A model generated the notes under the pieces. It searched no databases and was not told the DNA's origin. It saw nothing but the letters and a program-made list of their open reading frames with translations. From Ignavibacteria bacterium (GTDB taxonomy: Bacteria; Bacteroidota; Ignavibacteria; Kapaibacteriales; Kapaibacteriaceae), in the NCBI GenBank assembly GCA_013204605.1, contig JABMNI010000041.1:1-64000 (forward strand): 64,000 nucleotides of DNA, read 5' to 3'. Positions within the stretch are counted from its first letter, which is position 1. Each line of letters begins with the position of its first letter. This document shows, piece after piece, positions 36,444-45,161 of the stretch. A program made the position numbers and the translations under genes.

Positions 36444-36796
36444 AGAATTCTCAATATTTGGCTCTGATCACAAATTATCTGCATAACACTCTACAAAATC
36501 TGAGTCGACGTGGGGTTAGGTTCACCGAATCTTGGGGTGCACTACGTTCCACAAATCTTAACCGCTCATCGTGCAGTAACTAATGTTCTCTAAAAGATGA
36601 AGTGCTTTTTGTGAATTGGGGACTACAAGTCCGCGAGTATTAAGTAGTTCTAGTTGGTCAACCAGACTTAGTGAAGGCTTACAGTACTTCTTCTTAATCA
36701 TTGCTTTTAAGCAAAATGATTAGCGGAAAAGAAAAAGCTCACCCTGAGCGCGCTGTTCTATGGGAAGCGAGTTGAGCATGTTGGTTCAACTATACG
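36444..36796. other. Gene-free accessory gap with decayed sequence
   Basis: Apart from the Abi_2 remnant I see no gene, terminator or repeat in this stretch. It separates the accessory patch from the DUF2520-cysS pair. Confidence 0.5.
36558..36701 (-). pseudogene. Abi_2 (AbiD/AbiF-like) abortive-infection protein remnant
   Basis: A 47-codon ORF too short for the track. It reads MIKKKYCKPSLSLVDQLELL, then NTRGLVVPNSQKALHLLENI and SYCTMSG, then TAA. This matches the N-terminal pattern of Abi_2 proteins: K-P-x-L-x-x-x-x-Q-x-x-L-L-x-x-R-G-L, then A-x-x-x-L-x-x-I-x-Y-Y-R-L-S-G-Y. The usual YYRLSGYW is altered and truncated right after SG. No continuation was found in other frames, so it is most likely the relic of a defence gene. 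Confidence 0.72.
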
Positions 36797-37726
36797 TTAA
36801 AACTCACTCTGGTCACGTAATATCCGCTTCATTTCTTCGATCGTATGCCTCGGCAGATGTTTCCTAACCACATCCAAAAGCGCCAACGACAAATTCACAA
36901 ACTGTTCGCGCTGCTCGAGTGGAATCACTGCGAGCTGTTTCTTCACGGCATCCACATCGCCCCTTACCAACGGACCAGTCACATCGAAATCTTGATCCTG
37001 TTCGATGCTGACTTGAGCATTGTGAAGCGTGCGCTGCATGATAGGTATAAGGAACGTCTCGACTGGAATGCCGGCCGTGTTTGCAAGATTGCGCGCAAGG
37101 TGATAGGCTGCGTACGTGAAATTAGAGGCGGCCACGGCGACGGCGTGATAAACTAATTTGTCGGAATCGTTTTGCAGTTTCAATTGAAAAGGGCTTCCCG
37201 AGAGCATTCCAATAAAGTGTGAGGCGCGCGAATAATTTACGTCGGCGCAATGCACGCCCCATCCAATTCCAATCAGTGCATTTGGATGCGAGTTGTTGAA
37301 GGTTTGAAATGGATGCGCAGCTACGCAAATGGCGCCATGCTCACCGCACGGCTGCAAGACAGAATACGGCAGCGAACCGTTTACATGCATAACCATTACG
37401 CCTCGCAGCGTACTGGTTTTTGCGTCGGCAATTTGGCGGACAACTCTCTCGAGCACGTTGTCTTTTACAGCGATAATAATTGTCGTGCGTTGTGCGATAT
37501 CCCCAACATCTTCAACGCTACGATCACCAACACTCTCACCAACACCCGCACCAACACTCGCACCAACACTCGCACCAACACTCGCACCAACACTCGCATC
37601 GTGTGTCAACCAATCTGCAAAATCATTTTTGTTCAGGCCAATAACATCCAAACTGTTCAGTTTGCAATAAGAAAATATTGCACCACCAACCCGACCAATC
37701 CCGACAATTATTATGCGAGGTTTCAT
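36797..37726 (-). CDS. Rossmann-like and DUF2520 domain protein
   Basis: A 309-residue protein. The N-terminal NAD(P)-binding fold begins IIIVGIGRVGGAIFSYC. The middle has VMVMHVNGSLPYSVLQP and AAHPFQTFNN, typical of the F420/NADP-oxidoreductase-like fold. The C-terminal DUF2520 helical domain has KLVYHAVAVAASNFTYAAYHLA and TGPLVRGDVDAV. A (SVGA)n tract at about residues 43-67 is a minisatellite insertion. Its ATG overlaps the cysS stop (ATGA). The reaction is unknown. Confidence 0.85.
   Translation of the reverse strand: MKPRIIIVGIGRVGGAIFSYCKLNSLDVIGLNKNDFADWLTHDASVGASVGASVGASVGAGVGESVGDRSVEDVGDIAQRTTIIIAVKDNVLERVVRQIADAKTSTLRGVMVMHVNGSLPYSVLQPCGEHGAICVAAHPFQTFNNSHPNALIGIGWGVHCADVNYSRASHFIGMLSGSPFQLKLQNDSDKLVYHAVAVAASNFTYAAYHLARNLANTAGIPVETFLIPIMQRTLHNAQVSIEQDQDFDVTGPLVRGDVDAVKKQLAVIPLEQREQFVNLSLALLDVVRKHLPRHTIEEMKRILRDQSEF
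37525..37596. repeat. 12-bp in-frame minisatellite, six units
   Basis: Plus-strand units CACCAACACTCG (first two units slightly different), encoding repeated G-A-S-V in the DUF2520 protein on the minus strand. It is inserted in the loop after the first Rossmann strands. Confidence 0.9.
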
Positions 37727-39201
37727 GGCACTGGTTCCAACGTGTAGCCGTCCTTGCCATCCTTCATTACAAAACCATTTGACGCAATTTCATCGCGAAG
37801 TGCATCGGCATCGGCCCAACGTTTTTCAGACTTTGCAAGCCAACGTGCCGACGCAATTTTTGCAACGTGCTCTGGAATTTCAGCAAATATTTGTTCAGTG
37901 AATTCCCAAACGTTCAACACGCAATTAACTCCCCACAACACTTCAAGGTACTGCGTGGCCTGGCTGATGTCCAACTCGGCTATCATAATTTTTGGTAACG
38001 CAGAAAATAATTCCGCCAGCGCCCGCGGCATGTGAAGGTCTTCTGCCAAGGCAGTGTATACGCTTTGCTGCAGAAAAAGGGGCTCACCCAACACGCTGAT
38101 ATCAGAACCGATGTAAGATTTCAGATTTGTTTTTTTCAACAACTGCCAAATAAGTTGTTGTATGCGTATGCGAGTTTTGCCGGCAGCCACAACACCATCG
38201 AATGTGAAGTTTAACTTATTTCGGTAATGTCCGCTAATTAGCGAAAACCGCACATCACGAATGTCCAAGCCCCTTTCCAAAAGATCGGTAACTGTGTAGA
38301 AATTATTGAGCGACTTCGACATTTTTCCGCCGTCTACTTCCAAGAATTCTCCGTGGCACCAAAACGTGGCCTGCTCTACAATATGATAACCGGCGCAGCA
38401 CTGCGCTAGTTCATCCTCGTGGTGCGGGAAGCGGTTGTCTACGCCGCCGGTGTGCACATCGAACGGCAGACCCAACAGTTGTTTCGACATTGCAGAACAT
38501 TCAATATGCCAACCCGGACGGCCGGGAAGGTTCTCGCCAGCAACCGTGAAATCCCAAAACGGTTCGTTCCCTTTTCGAGCCTTCCAAAGCACAAAGTCAC
38601 TCACGGAATCGCGGTCATATTCATCTGCATCAATGCGAACTCCTTCGCGAAAGTTCTCCATATCCACGTGAAATATTCTGCCATACGTGTGAGTTTTTCG
38701 GTAAGCTGCAACATTGAAATACACCGAGCCCCCACTAACGTAACCGTACCCCGCATCAATAATTTTCTGCGTCAAATTGCGCATCTCGTCGATATAATCC
38801 GTAGCTCGCGGCATCGCTAAAAAATGTTTGCGCTCTATTCCCAATCGTGCAATATCATTCAAAAACATTTCCGAATAGTACTCCGTTAGCCTCCGCAAAT
38901 TCACCATCGAATCATCAACCTGCGCGCCTAATTCTTTTGGCCAACTTGAACTCCCCATCGCACTGTCGGCAATTGTTTTATCGTCGATATCCGTAATGTT
39001 CATCACCCAGCGCACCCCATAGCCCCCTACCACGCGCATCACGCGCTGCAGAATATCGGCAAACAAAAAGCTCCGCATGTTTCCTATGTGCGCAGTGTTG
39101 TACACCGTGGGTCCGCACGAATAAATGCTAATCTCCCCTTCGGTAAGGGGCTTCACCGGCTGCACAGATTTGGATAAGGCGTTGTATAAACTTACGATCA
39201 T
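37723..39201 (-). CDS. cysS: Cysteinyl-tRNA synthetase
   Basis: A class I synthetase with zinc-site Cys in YSCGPTVYN, the HIGN motif AHIGNMRSFLFADIL, WVMNITDIDDKTI, GRPGWHIECSAMS and HHEDELAQCC (zinc ligands), and the KMSKS loop GGKMSKSLNNF. The length of 492 residues is normal. It ends with TLEPVP and overlaps the DUF2520 gene by 4 nt. Confidence 0.96.
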   Translation of the reverse strand: MIVSLYNALSKSVQPVKPLTEGEISIYSCGPTVYNTAHIGNMRSFLFADILQRVMRVVGGYGVRWVMNITDIDDKTIADSAMGSSSWPKELGAQVDDSMVNLRRLTEYYSEMFLNDIARLGIERKHFLAMPRATDYIDEMRNLTQKIIDAGYGYVSGGSVYFNVAAYRKTHTYGRIFHVDMENFREGVRIDADEYDRDSVSDFVLWKARKGNEPFWDFTVAGENLPGRPGWHIECSAMSKQLLGLPFDVHTGGVDNRFPHHEDELAQCCAGYHIVEQATFWCHGEFLEVDGGKMSKSLNNFYTVTDLLERGLDIRDVRFSLISGHYRNKLNFTFDGVVAAGKTRIRIQQLIWQLLKKTNLKSYIGSDISVLGEPLFLQQSVYTALAEDLHMPRALAELFSALPKIMIAELDISQATQYLEVLWGVNCVLNVWEFTEQIFAEIPEHVAKIASARWLAKSEKRWADADALRDEIASNGFVMKDGKDGYTLEPVP

Positions 39202-39203
39202 TA

Positions 39204-39275
39204 TGAATTACGAATTATGAATTACGAATTGAGGATTAAGGATTGGCATTCTCACATCTACACATTTTCACATTG
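39204..39275. repeat. AATTACG and CACATTT repeat cluster
   Basis: ATGAATTACGAATTATGAATTACG followed by GGCATTCTCACATCTACACATTTTCACATTGGG, between hutI and cysS. The same two repeat types occur elsewhere in gaps only. Confidence 0.8.
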
Positions 39276-39279
39276 GGCT

Positions 39280-40533
39280 TCACACATTTTCTTCTCCTCC
39301 TACCCACACGCTCCACACATGGTTCACGCCAAAGTGGTACACTAGTGAACTATACGATGGCACATCATAAATTACGAGGTCAGCAAGTTTTCCAACTTCG
39401 ATAGATCCAACAGAATTACTCATGCGAAGTGCGTGTGCACCGTTTAATGTTGCAGCAACAATGGATTCTTCGATGCTCATGTGCATGTTGGCGCAGGCGA
39501 GCGATAGAACGGTTGACATGTTTTCAGTAAAGCAGCTACCCGGATTACAGTCTGTGGCGAGCGCAACAGTAAGCCCTTTTTCAATCATCTTGCGGGCGGG
39601 TGGGTACGGCAGACGCAGCGTATATGCCGTGCCGGGGAGTAACGTGGCAACGGTGCCAGCTGTTAGCATGGCGTCCATATCAGATTCGGTTGTGAACTCT
39701 AAGTGATCAGCACTAACGGCGCCAAGTTCAGCTGCCATTGCCGACGCACCAATGTTTGATATTTCATCTGCATGAACTTTAACCAAGAAGCCGAGTTTTT
39801 TTGCGGCTAACAAAATTCGTGTTGATTGTTCAACGGTAAAAAATCCAGCATCAGTAAACACATCTACAAACACAGCAAGATTATGCTCGGCAACTTTTGG
39901 AAGCATTTCGTTTATCAAGAGATCGACATACTCATCGGGGGCGTGTTTGAATTCAGGCGGTACATCGTGCGCACCCATGAACGTGGGAACTATGCGTGCC
40001 TCGTGCGTTTCACGCAACAATTCGATTGCTTCAAGTTGAGCTAACTCTGACTCGACGGATAATCCGTAACCGCTTTTAATTTCGATAGTGGTGGTTCCGT
40101 GCATCAGTGCCGACGTAGCAAGCGCTTCGGCAACATCATACAATTCTTGAACCGATGCTTCTCGCACGGCATTCATAGTGGTAAGAATTCCGCCACCTTC
40201 GGCTGCAATTTGTGTGTATGGAACGCCTTGCAGACGCCGTGCAAATTCGTCTGCACGATTGCCTGCAAACACCATGTGCGTGTGCGAATCCACGAAGCCG
40301 GGCATAACCGTCTGACCCGAACAATCAACGAACTCAACGTCATCGTTGCCCAAATGCAGATCCACAATGGCGGCATCAACATCATTGTTGCTTCCAACCC
40401 ATCGAATTTTTTCATCAAACAATATTGCGCCGTTGTTAATCACTCCAAGGTCTTGCATGGCCGCGCCAACCTTAAACAATTCCCCGTTTGCGTTTACAGT
40501 TACTAAACATTCAATGTTCGAAAACAACGTCAT
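39280..40533 (-). CDS. hutI: Imidazolonepropionase
   Basis: An amidohydrolase of histidine catabolism (imidazolone-5-propionate to formiminoglutamate). It has VMPGFVDSHTHMVFAG (HxH metal site), GGGILTTMNAVR, IEIKSGYGLS, FMGAHDVPPEF, KVHADEISNIGA, SADHLEFT and ALATDCNPGSC (metal Asp). The length of 417 residues is normal. No other hut gene is adjacent; it ends a run asd-manC-small protein-hutI with 8 nt spacing. Confidence 0.95.
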   Translation of the reverse strand: MTLFSNIECLVTVNANGELFKVGAAMQDLGVINNGAILFDEKIRWVGSNNDVDAAIVDLHLGNDDVEFVDCSGQTVMPGFVDSHTHMVFAGNRADEFARRLQGVPYTQIAAEGGGILTTMNAVREASVQELYDVAEALATSALMHGTTTIEIKSGYGLSVESELAQLEAIELLRETHEARIVPTFMGAHDVPPEFKHAPDEYVDLLINEMLPKVAEHNLAVFVDVFTDAGFFTVEQSTRILLAAKKLGFLVKVHADEISNIGASAMAAELGAVSADHLEFTTESDMDAMLTAGTVATLLPGTAYTLRLPYPPARKMIEKGLTVALATDCNPGSCFTENMSTVLSLACANMHMSIEESIVAATLNGAHALRMSNSVGSIEVGKLADLVIYDVPSYSSLVYHFGVNHVWSVWVGGEENV

Positions 40534-40541
40534 GAATTTTC

Positions 40542-40889
40542 CTACGGTTTATGTTCTTTTCGGGAACGGGCTTTCTGGATCTGACGCTCCATGATCAAAT
40601 CCGCCAACATATCTGGCACGTCGGGCGGTAACGCTTTATTAAATACTTCATTTACTTTTTCTTCAGTAACATCAATTCGGTATAACACGGCAAATAATTT
40701 TTCAACATTAGTATTGAGCAGTTCTATTATTCTACTCACCAACTCTGCACGAATTCGCTCATACGTATCGGTGTTTACAATTTCGCCTTCGGCTTCATCG
40801 AAGTCTAAATCAAAAACTCGCGACACATGTTTCACCACCTGTTGCTGAATGTTTGCAGTTGCTTCATCGTCGTCATCAAAGAACATCAT
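40542..40889 (-). CDS. Conserved small acidic protein, unknown
   Basis: About 115 residues starting MMFFDDDDEATANIQQQ; the track start 40919 lies deeper in manC. It is helical and charged, with TYERIRAELVSRIIELLNTNVEKLFAVLYRIDVTEEKVNEVF. I have the impression of a conserved Bacteroidota/Chlorobi hypothetical, but I cannot name a family. It overlaps the manC 3' end by 14 nt and precedes hutI by 8 nt. Confidence 0.7.
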   Translation of the reverse strand: MMFFDDDDEATANIQQQVVKHVSRVFDLDFDEAEGEIVNTDTYERIRAELVSRIIELLNTNVEKLFAVLYRIDVTEEKVNEVFNKALPPDVPDMLADLIMERQIQKARSRKEHKP

Positions 40890-41964
40890 CAAGCCCCTTA
40901 TTCCGCATAGCCTGCACAATGCGTTTTACTTCTTGCGCCCTATCCTTTGGGCATACCAGCGTGGCATCGGGCGTTGCTACCACCACCATATCGCGTAGAC
41001 CCAACGTAGCGACGATGTGATTATCGCCGATGGTGTTTACAATAATCGACGATTCGGTGTCGACAGTTTCTGTCAATCCATACTCAACATTTTCGCCCGG
41101 TTTCAGCGTCCGCAATCTGTCTAACGAATCCCAACTTCCAACGTCATCCCACACAAACGTTGCCGGTTTTACAAAAACATTTTTCGCACGTTCCATTACT
41201 GCATAGTCGATAGAAATGTTTGGGAGCGCCAAGAATGCTTCGGCTTCCTTTTCATTTTCAACGGATTTGTAAAGTGTTGGAAGTGCTGTTGCAATTTCAG
41301 GCACGCATTCTTTCATGGCATTGAACAACGCGTTTGCGCGCCAAAAAAACATTCCGCTGTTCCACAAATATTCTCTGCCGCGCACGTAAAGCAAAGCAGT
41401 TTCTACATCTGGTTTTTCTTTGAAACTTTGCACGGTGCGGATATCGCCTTCTACCGCATTCCCAAAGTGAATATATCCGTAACCAGTTTCGGGGCGGCTG
41501 GGTGGGATTCCCAGCGTTACCAACGCATCTTGCTTTTCCGCAAACATCAATGCGATTTTTACATCTGTTCTAAAATTTTCTTCGTTGCCAATAAAGTGAT
41601 CCGCGGTCAACACCGCCATCGTAGCATCAGCTTGTTCACTTTGCGAATTCATTTGTTCGCGCTGTAAAATAATACTTGCCGCCAATGCCAAGCACGGAGC
41701 CGTATTCCGTTTGCCTGGTTCGGCAATTACATTCTCAGCGGGAAAATTCGGCATGGCTTCGATGATGGCCGGCTTAAGTACTTCACTCGTGATAATCAGA
41801 ATATTTTGTTGTGGAACCAGAGGTTCGATGCGATCAATTGCTTCTTGCAACATAGTTTTTGTTGTGCTTGTAAGCATCAACAATTGCTTTGGTTTTTTAA
41901 TTCTGCTGTAAGGCCAAAAACGCTCCCCAGAGCCCCCTGCCATAATTACTACATAGGATTTCAT
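40876..41964 (-). CDS. manC: Mannose-1-phosphate guanylyltransferase
   Basis: Forms GDP-mannose from mannose-1-P and GTP for envelope glycans. The nucleotidyltransferase signature is VIMAGGSGERFWPYSRIKKPKQLL, followed by NVIAEPGKRNTAPCLALAA, TADHF and ETGYGYIHFG, then FKEKPD, YLWNSGMFFW and WDDVGSWDSL. At 362 residues it is the short form without the phosphomannose isomerase domain. Its start overlaps the asd stop by 4 nt. Confidence 0.93.
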   Translation of the reverse strand: MKSYVVIMAGGSGERFWPYSRIKKPKQLLMLTSTTKTMLQEAIDRIEPLVPQQNILIITSEVLKPAIIEAMPNFPAENVIAEPGKRNTAPCLALAASIILQREQMNSQSEQADATMAVLTADHFIGNEENFRTDVKIALMFAEKQDALVTLGIPPSRPETGYGYIHFGNAVEGDIRTVQSFKEKPDVETALLYVRGREYLWNSGMFFWRANALFNAMKECVPEIATALPTLYKSVENEKEAEAFLALPNISIDYAVMERAKNVFVKPATFVWDDVGSWDSLDRLRTLKPGENVEYGLTETVDTESSIIVNTIGDNHIVATLGLRDMVVVATPDATLVCPKDRAQEVKRIVQAMRNKGLDDVL

Positions 41965-42959
41965 TTCGGTTGTAGGTGCTCCATAATCTGAATTGCATTT
42001 GTGGCGGCGCCCTTGCGCAGGTTATTTGCCACAACCCATAAATGTACGCCGTTTTTCACCGATGCATCCGTGCGAATGCGACCAACGAAAACTTCATCCC
42101 GGTCAGTCACAAATTTTGGCGTAGGATACAAATCATTTTGCGGGTCGTCCATCACCACAATTCCAGGCGAATTTTTCAACAGTTCTCGCACTTCGTTGGC
42201 GGTAGCTGGCTGTGTGGTTTCAACATTTACACTTTCGGCATGACCGCCCAACACAGGCACACGCACACACGTAACTGCAATTCGCAGCTCTGGAAGATGC
42301 ATAATGCGGCGCGTTTCATTCACCATCTTCAGTTCCTCCTCCGTGCTCTCGCCATTCATGAACGTGTGGAACACCGTGTTAAACGCAACCGTGTGCGGCG
42401 TAATTCGCGCCGTAGGTTCGCGTCCGGCTATTTCATCCGTCAGTTGTTGCACGCCTTTTTGACCCGCCCCACTCACCGACTGATACGTGCTAACCACAAC
42501 GCGCTCGAGTCCAAATTTTTCTGCAAGGGGCTTTAGGGCAACCACCAATTGAATAGTCGAGCAATTTGGATTGGCAATGATCCCTTTATGAGTTGAAATA
42601 TCGTGCGCGTTTACTTCTGGCACTATAAGCGGCACGTTGGGGTCTAAACGAAACGCGCTGCTATTATCAATCACCACGCAGCCGGCATCGGCAAACTTCT
42701 GAGCATATTCCCTACTAATCGCACCACCCGCGCTAAACAACGCCACTTGCACGGTTGACGGATTAAATCCGCGCAAGGCCTGAACTGTAATGTTCAGCTT
42801 AGGTGCATCTACGTCAAACTCGCCATATTGAATGGTTTGTCCAGCCGATCTGTCCGAGGCCAACAGGCTAATATTTTCAGCCGCATACCCACGCTCGTAC
42901 AAGCCCTGCAGCATCGTGCGTCCAACCAAACCCGTAGCACCAACAATTGCAATCTTCAT
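41961..42959 (-). CDS. asd: Aspartate-semialdehyde dehydrogenase
   Basis: Reduces aspartyl phosphate in the lysine/threonine/methionine and diaminopimelate pathway. NADP fold AIVGATGLVGRTMLQGL, FSAGGAISREYA, IDNSSAFR, PLIVPEVN, catalytic Cys in IIANPNCSTIQLV, STYQSVSGAGQKG and a His in VPVLGGHAESVNVE. The length of 332 residues is normal. It opens the asd-manC-small protein-hutI run. Confidence 0.96.
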   Translation of the reverse strand: MKIAIVGATGLVGRTMLQGLYERGYAAENISLLASDRSAGQTIQYGEFDVDAPKLNITVQALRGFNPSTVQVALFSAGGAISREYAQKFADAGCVVIDNSSAFRLDPNVPLIVPEVNAHDISTHKGIIANPNCSTIQLVVALKPLAEKFGLERVVVSTYQSVSGAGQKGVQQLTDEIAGREPTARITPHTVAFNTVFHTFMNGESTEEELKMVNETRRIMHLPELRIAVTCVRVPVLGGHAESVNVETTQPATANEVRELLKNSPGIVVMDDPQNDLYPTPKFVTDRDEVFVGRIRTDASVKNGVHLWVVANNLRKGAATNAIQIMEHLQPK

Positions 42960-43007
42960 AGATGCGAAATTACGGAATGCAGGAACGCACCGGGTGCAAT
43001 TGCTTAA

Positions 43008-43289
43008 TTACAGATCCTGTGTTTTCCTCACTACGAAATTCATCTCAATCAAGTCTGTACCCAAACGCTGCGAAATTCGGGCCAGCACCCTGAGAGTTGG
43101 GTTTGCGTTCGATTGAATGAGCGCCGTAACCTGCGCCTCGGTCAATCCGGTCTTCTCTGCCAACTGTTTTTGATTCAGTTTTTGTTCGCCCATCACCTCT
43201 ATTAGTCTAGTGGCAAGTTTGTGTTGCCATGTCCAATATTTCCGATCGTCCGGCTGCACGCTGGCAAGAATTTTTTCGTAAATGCTCAT
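43008..43289 (-). CDS. Xre-family antitoxin
   Basis: A 93-residue HTH protein starting MSIYEKILASVQPDD. The helix-turn-helix is KLNQKQLAEKTGLTEAQVTALIQSNANPTLRVLARISQRLG. The track start 43310 overlaps the toxin gene; ATG 43289 leaves a 10-nt gap. With the preceding toxin-like gene it forms a HigBA-type order (toxin first). It probably autoregulates. Confidence 0.82.
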   Translation of the reverse strand: MSIYEKILASVQPDDRKYWTWQHKLATRLIEVMGEQKLNQKQLAEKTGLTEAQVTALIQSNANPTLRVLARISQRLGTDLIEMNFVVRKTQDL

Positions 43290-43299
43290 AATTGTGCTC

Positions 43300-43800
43300 C
43301 TACAATTCAAATGTCAATTCGTCAACATCACTTACCACTAAAACACCACTACTATCAATGCCAACAACCCCGAAATCTAATCTGGTTTCTACCTGCCTAG
43401 CTACTTTCGAAATGAACAACGCATCTTTCAACAACTCTGGCCATTGTTGTATTGAGACATTCTTGGTTTTCAGACCGCCCGATCCAATCAGCATCGTCGT
43501 CGCTTTCGAACCCAGATAGCAGCACAATAATCGTGCAGGACAATACGATATTGGGTTTGAAAGTATTCCGTTGTGCTTGTACATAGCGTAAATACCTGGA
43601 CTCATCTCAAACCGCAATCTATCTGGACTGATATACTCCAACGTCAACAAATATTCAATAAACGTCACCAATTGTTGAGCAATACTTGGGTTCAAATGGT
43701 AAAGCTTTTCAAGAAACTGATCAACCAATACCACTCCGTCGCATTCGATGGCATACAATACAACTATCCCTCTGCGCCACAATTTGATTTTTATTTCCAC
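43300..43800 (-). CDS. Putative RelE/Gp49-like toxin
   Basis: A 166-residue protein opening with GTG. The core LRFEMSPGIYAMYKHNGILSNPISYCPARLLCCYL followed by TMLIGSGGLKTKNV has the pattern of phage-derived Gp49/RelE-like proteins (LR-x-G-x-Y-E-x-R, then I-R-V-x-Y, then L-x-x-F-x-K-K-T). The N-terminal part is longer than in usual 100-residue toxins. The assignment rests mainly on that pattern and on the adjacent Xre gene. Confidence 0.55.
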   Translation of the reverse strand: MEIKIKLWRRGIVVLYAIECDGVVLVDQFLEKLYHLNPSIAQQLVTFIEYLLTLEYISPDRLRFEMSPGIYAMYKHNGILSNPISYCPARLLCCYLGSKATTMLIGSGGLKTKNVSIQQWPELLKDALFISKVARQVETRLDFGVVGIDSSGVLVVSDVDELTFEL

Positions 43801-43948
43801 GTGTGTTCTGAGTCATTACAATATAATATAATTTTCAACACAAATTGCCCCTGTTGAGTGGGGAGTATCATTGCAAAGCCGTGCATACGGAGCCGTGTAA
43901 TGTGACATTCCTACACTCACAAACTTCAACGACGTCCTATTTTTGCAC

Positions 43949-44674
43949 ATGATCCTTCGCTTACTATTATTTTGTTCCCTGCTGGCGCTTCCCCTGCACG
44001 CCCAAGACTGCACCAACCTACCCTTCGAGGTGCAACTTGCCCACGACGTAAACCATTGGGGGGGCAGCGGATTCCATTCCGCATCGGGCGTTGTGAGCGA
44101 TGCCCTTTTGCCCCTTACCATAGGCGTCCCCGTCATGCTGGTAGCGTATGGCGCGCTGGAGATGCAAATTTTTGAGGGGGCTGAGGGGTACCGTCACAAA
44201 TACGCGTTTCAGTCCGGACTCGAAATTGCATCGAGTTTGGTGGCGGCCTATGGCACGGTATTCATTGCTAAGAAAATCTTCGGCCGTGCTCGGCCCTACC
44301 AGGAACACCCCGATTGTATCACGAACTACCGCGATGATGCCTATGGGTCCTTCCCCAGCGGCCACAGCGCCGGTTCGGCCGCTCTGGCCACCTCGCTCAG
44401 CCTTGCCTATCCCGAGTGGTATGTAATTGCCCCAAGCGTGGCCTACGCCCTGTACACAGGCTTCTCCCGAATGCATCTTGGAATGCACTATTTAAGCGAT
44501 GTTGTAGGGGGCTATGCAGTTGGGGTCGGAGCCGCCGTGGTGGTCCATTTACTTCGAAATCATTTTTTCCCATACGAAGGCGAAGGAATGGCCACCAACA
44601 CTCAACAAAATTTTCCACGTCTTGCCGTGCTGAATCCGTACCAGCCGGTGTTTGCCGTTACGATCCCGTTTTAG
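43949..44674 (+). CDS. PAP2-family phosphatase
   Basis: Signal peptide MILRLLLFCSLLALPLHAQ then a membrane-associated PAP2 domain. The three catalytic motifs are KKIFGRARP (K-x6-RP), PSGHSAGS (PSGH) and SRMHLGMHYLSDVVGG (SR-x5-H-x3-D). These enzymes dephosphorylate undecaprenyl diphosphate, phosphatidate or related lipids; the substrate here is not known. Start ATG 43949 is chosen over TTG 43943. The leading A is preceded by TTTGCAC, possibly part of a Bacteroidota-type promoter. Confidence 0.9.
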   Translation: MILRLLLFCSLLALPLHAQDCTNLPFEVQLAHDVNHWGGSGFHSASGVVSDALLPLTIGVPVMLVAYGALEMQIFEGAEGYRHKYAFQSGLEIASSLVAAYGTVFIAKKIFGRARPYQEHPDCITNYRDDAYGSFPSGHSAGSAALATSLSLAYPEWYVIAPSVAYALYTGFSRMHLGMHYLSDVVGGYAVGVGAAVVVHLLRNHFFPYEGEGMATNTQQNFPRLAVLNPYQPVFAVTIPF

Positions 44675-44682
44675 ATTTCTGC

Positions 44683-45150
44683 GGGCGACGCATGCGTCGC
44701 CCTTACTCGGGGATAGGTTGCGTGTAACAGCATCGTCATTAACATTTTCACATTTTTACATTTTCTCATTGGCATTCTCATATTCGCACATTTACACATT
44801 GGGCTTCCCTCCCGGCTATTTTCTCCGGGCGACGCATGCGTCGCCCCAACTTGAAGATAGTTTGCGTGAATATGTTCGAAAAGAGAACTTCGTTTTTACG
44901 TCACATTATTTATTGCAGATTACGCATTGGCATTGGCATTCTCACATTTTCACATTTTCACATTTACACATTGGGCTTCGCTCCCGGTTATTTTCTCCGG
45001 GCGACGCATGCTCGCCCCAACTTGAAGATAGTTTGCGTGAATTGGTTCGACAAAGTAACTTCGTTAACACACTACATTATAAATTGTTGATTGGCATTGG
45101 CATTGGCATTGGCATTGGCATTCTCATATTTACACATTTACACATTTGAC
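44683..45150. repeat. Composite intergenic repeat array with palindromes
   Basis: A 470-nt gene-free gap filled with repeats. The palindrome GGGCGACGCATGCGTCGCCC is present at 44683-44702 and 44827-44846, and with one base lost at 44999-45017. Two tandem copies of an about 164-170-bp unit (about 44767-44930 and 44931-45093) each contain CATTGGCATTCTCA, CACATTT strings, a GGGCTTC..CTCCCGG segment, the palindrome and an AACTTGAAGATAGTTTGCGTGAAT segment. Four more GCATTGG units follow, up to the next gene. No coding potential. Confidence 0.85.
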
Positions 45151-45161
45151 TTCCCCACATT

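Noticed and set aside
37250-37747. ORFs with TNTRTNTRT and APTLAPTLA repeats
   Set aside because: Antisense translations of the minisatellite in the DUF2520 gene.
44740-45150. Possible CRISPR array between the PAP2 and amidase genes
   Set aside because: Two large tandem units and short strings, not regular repeat-spacer units.
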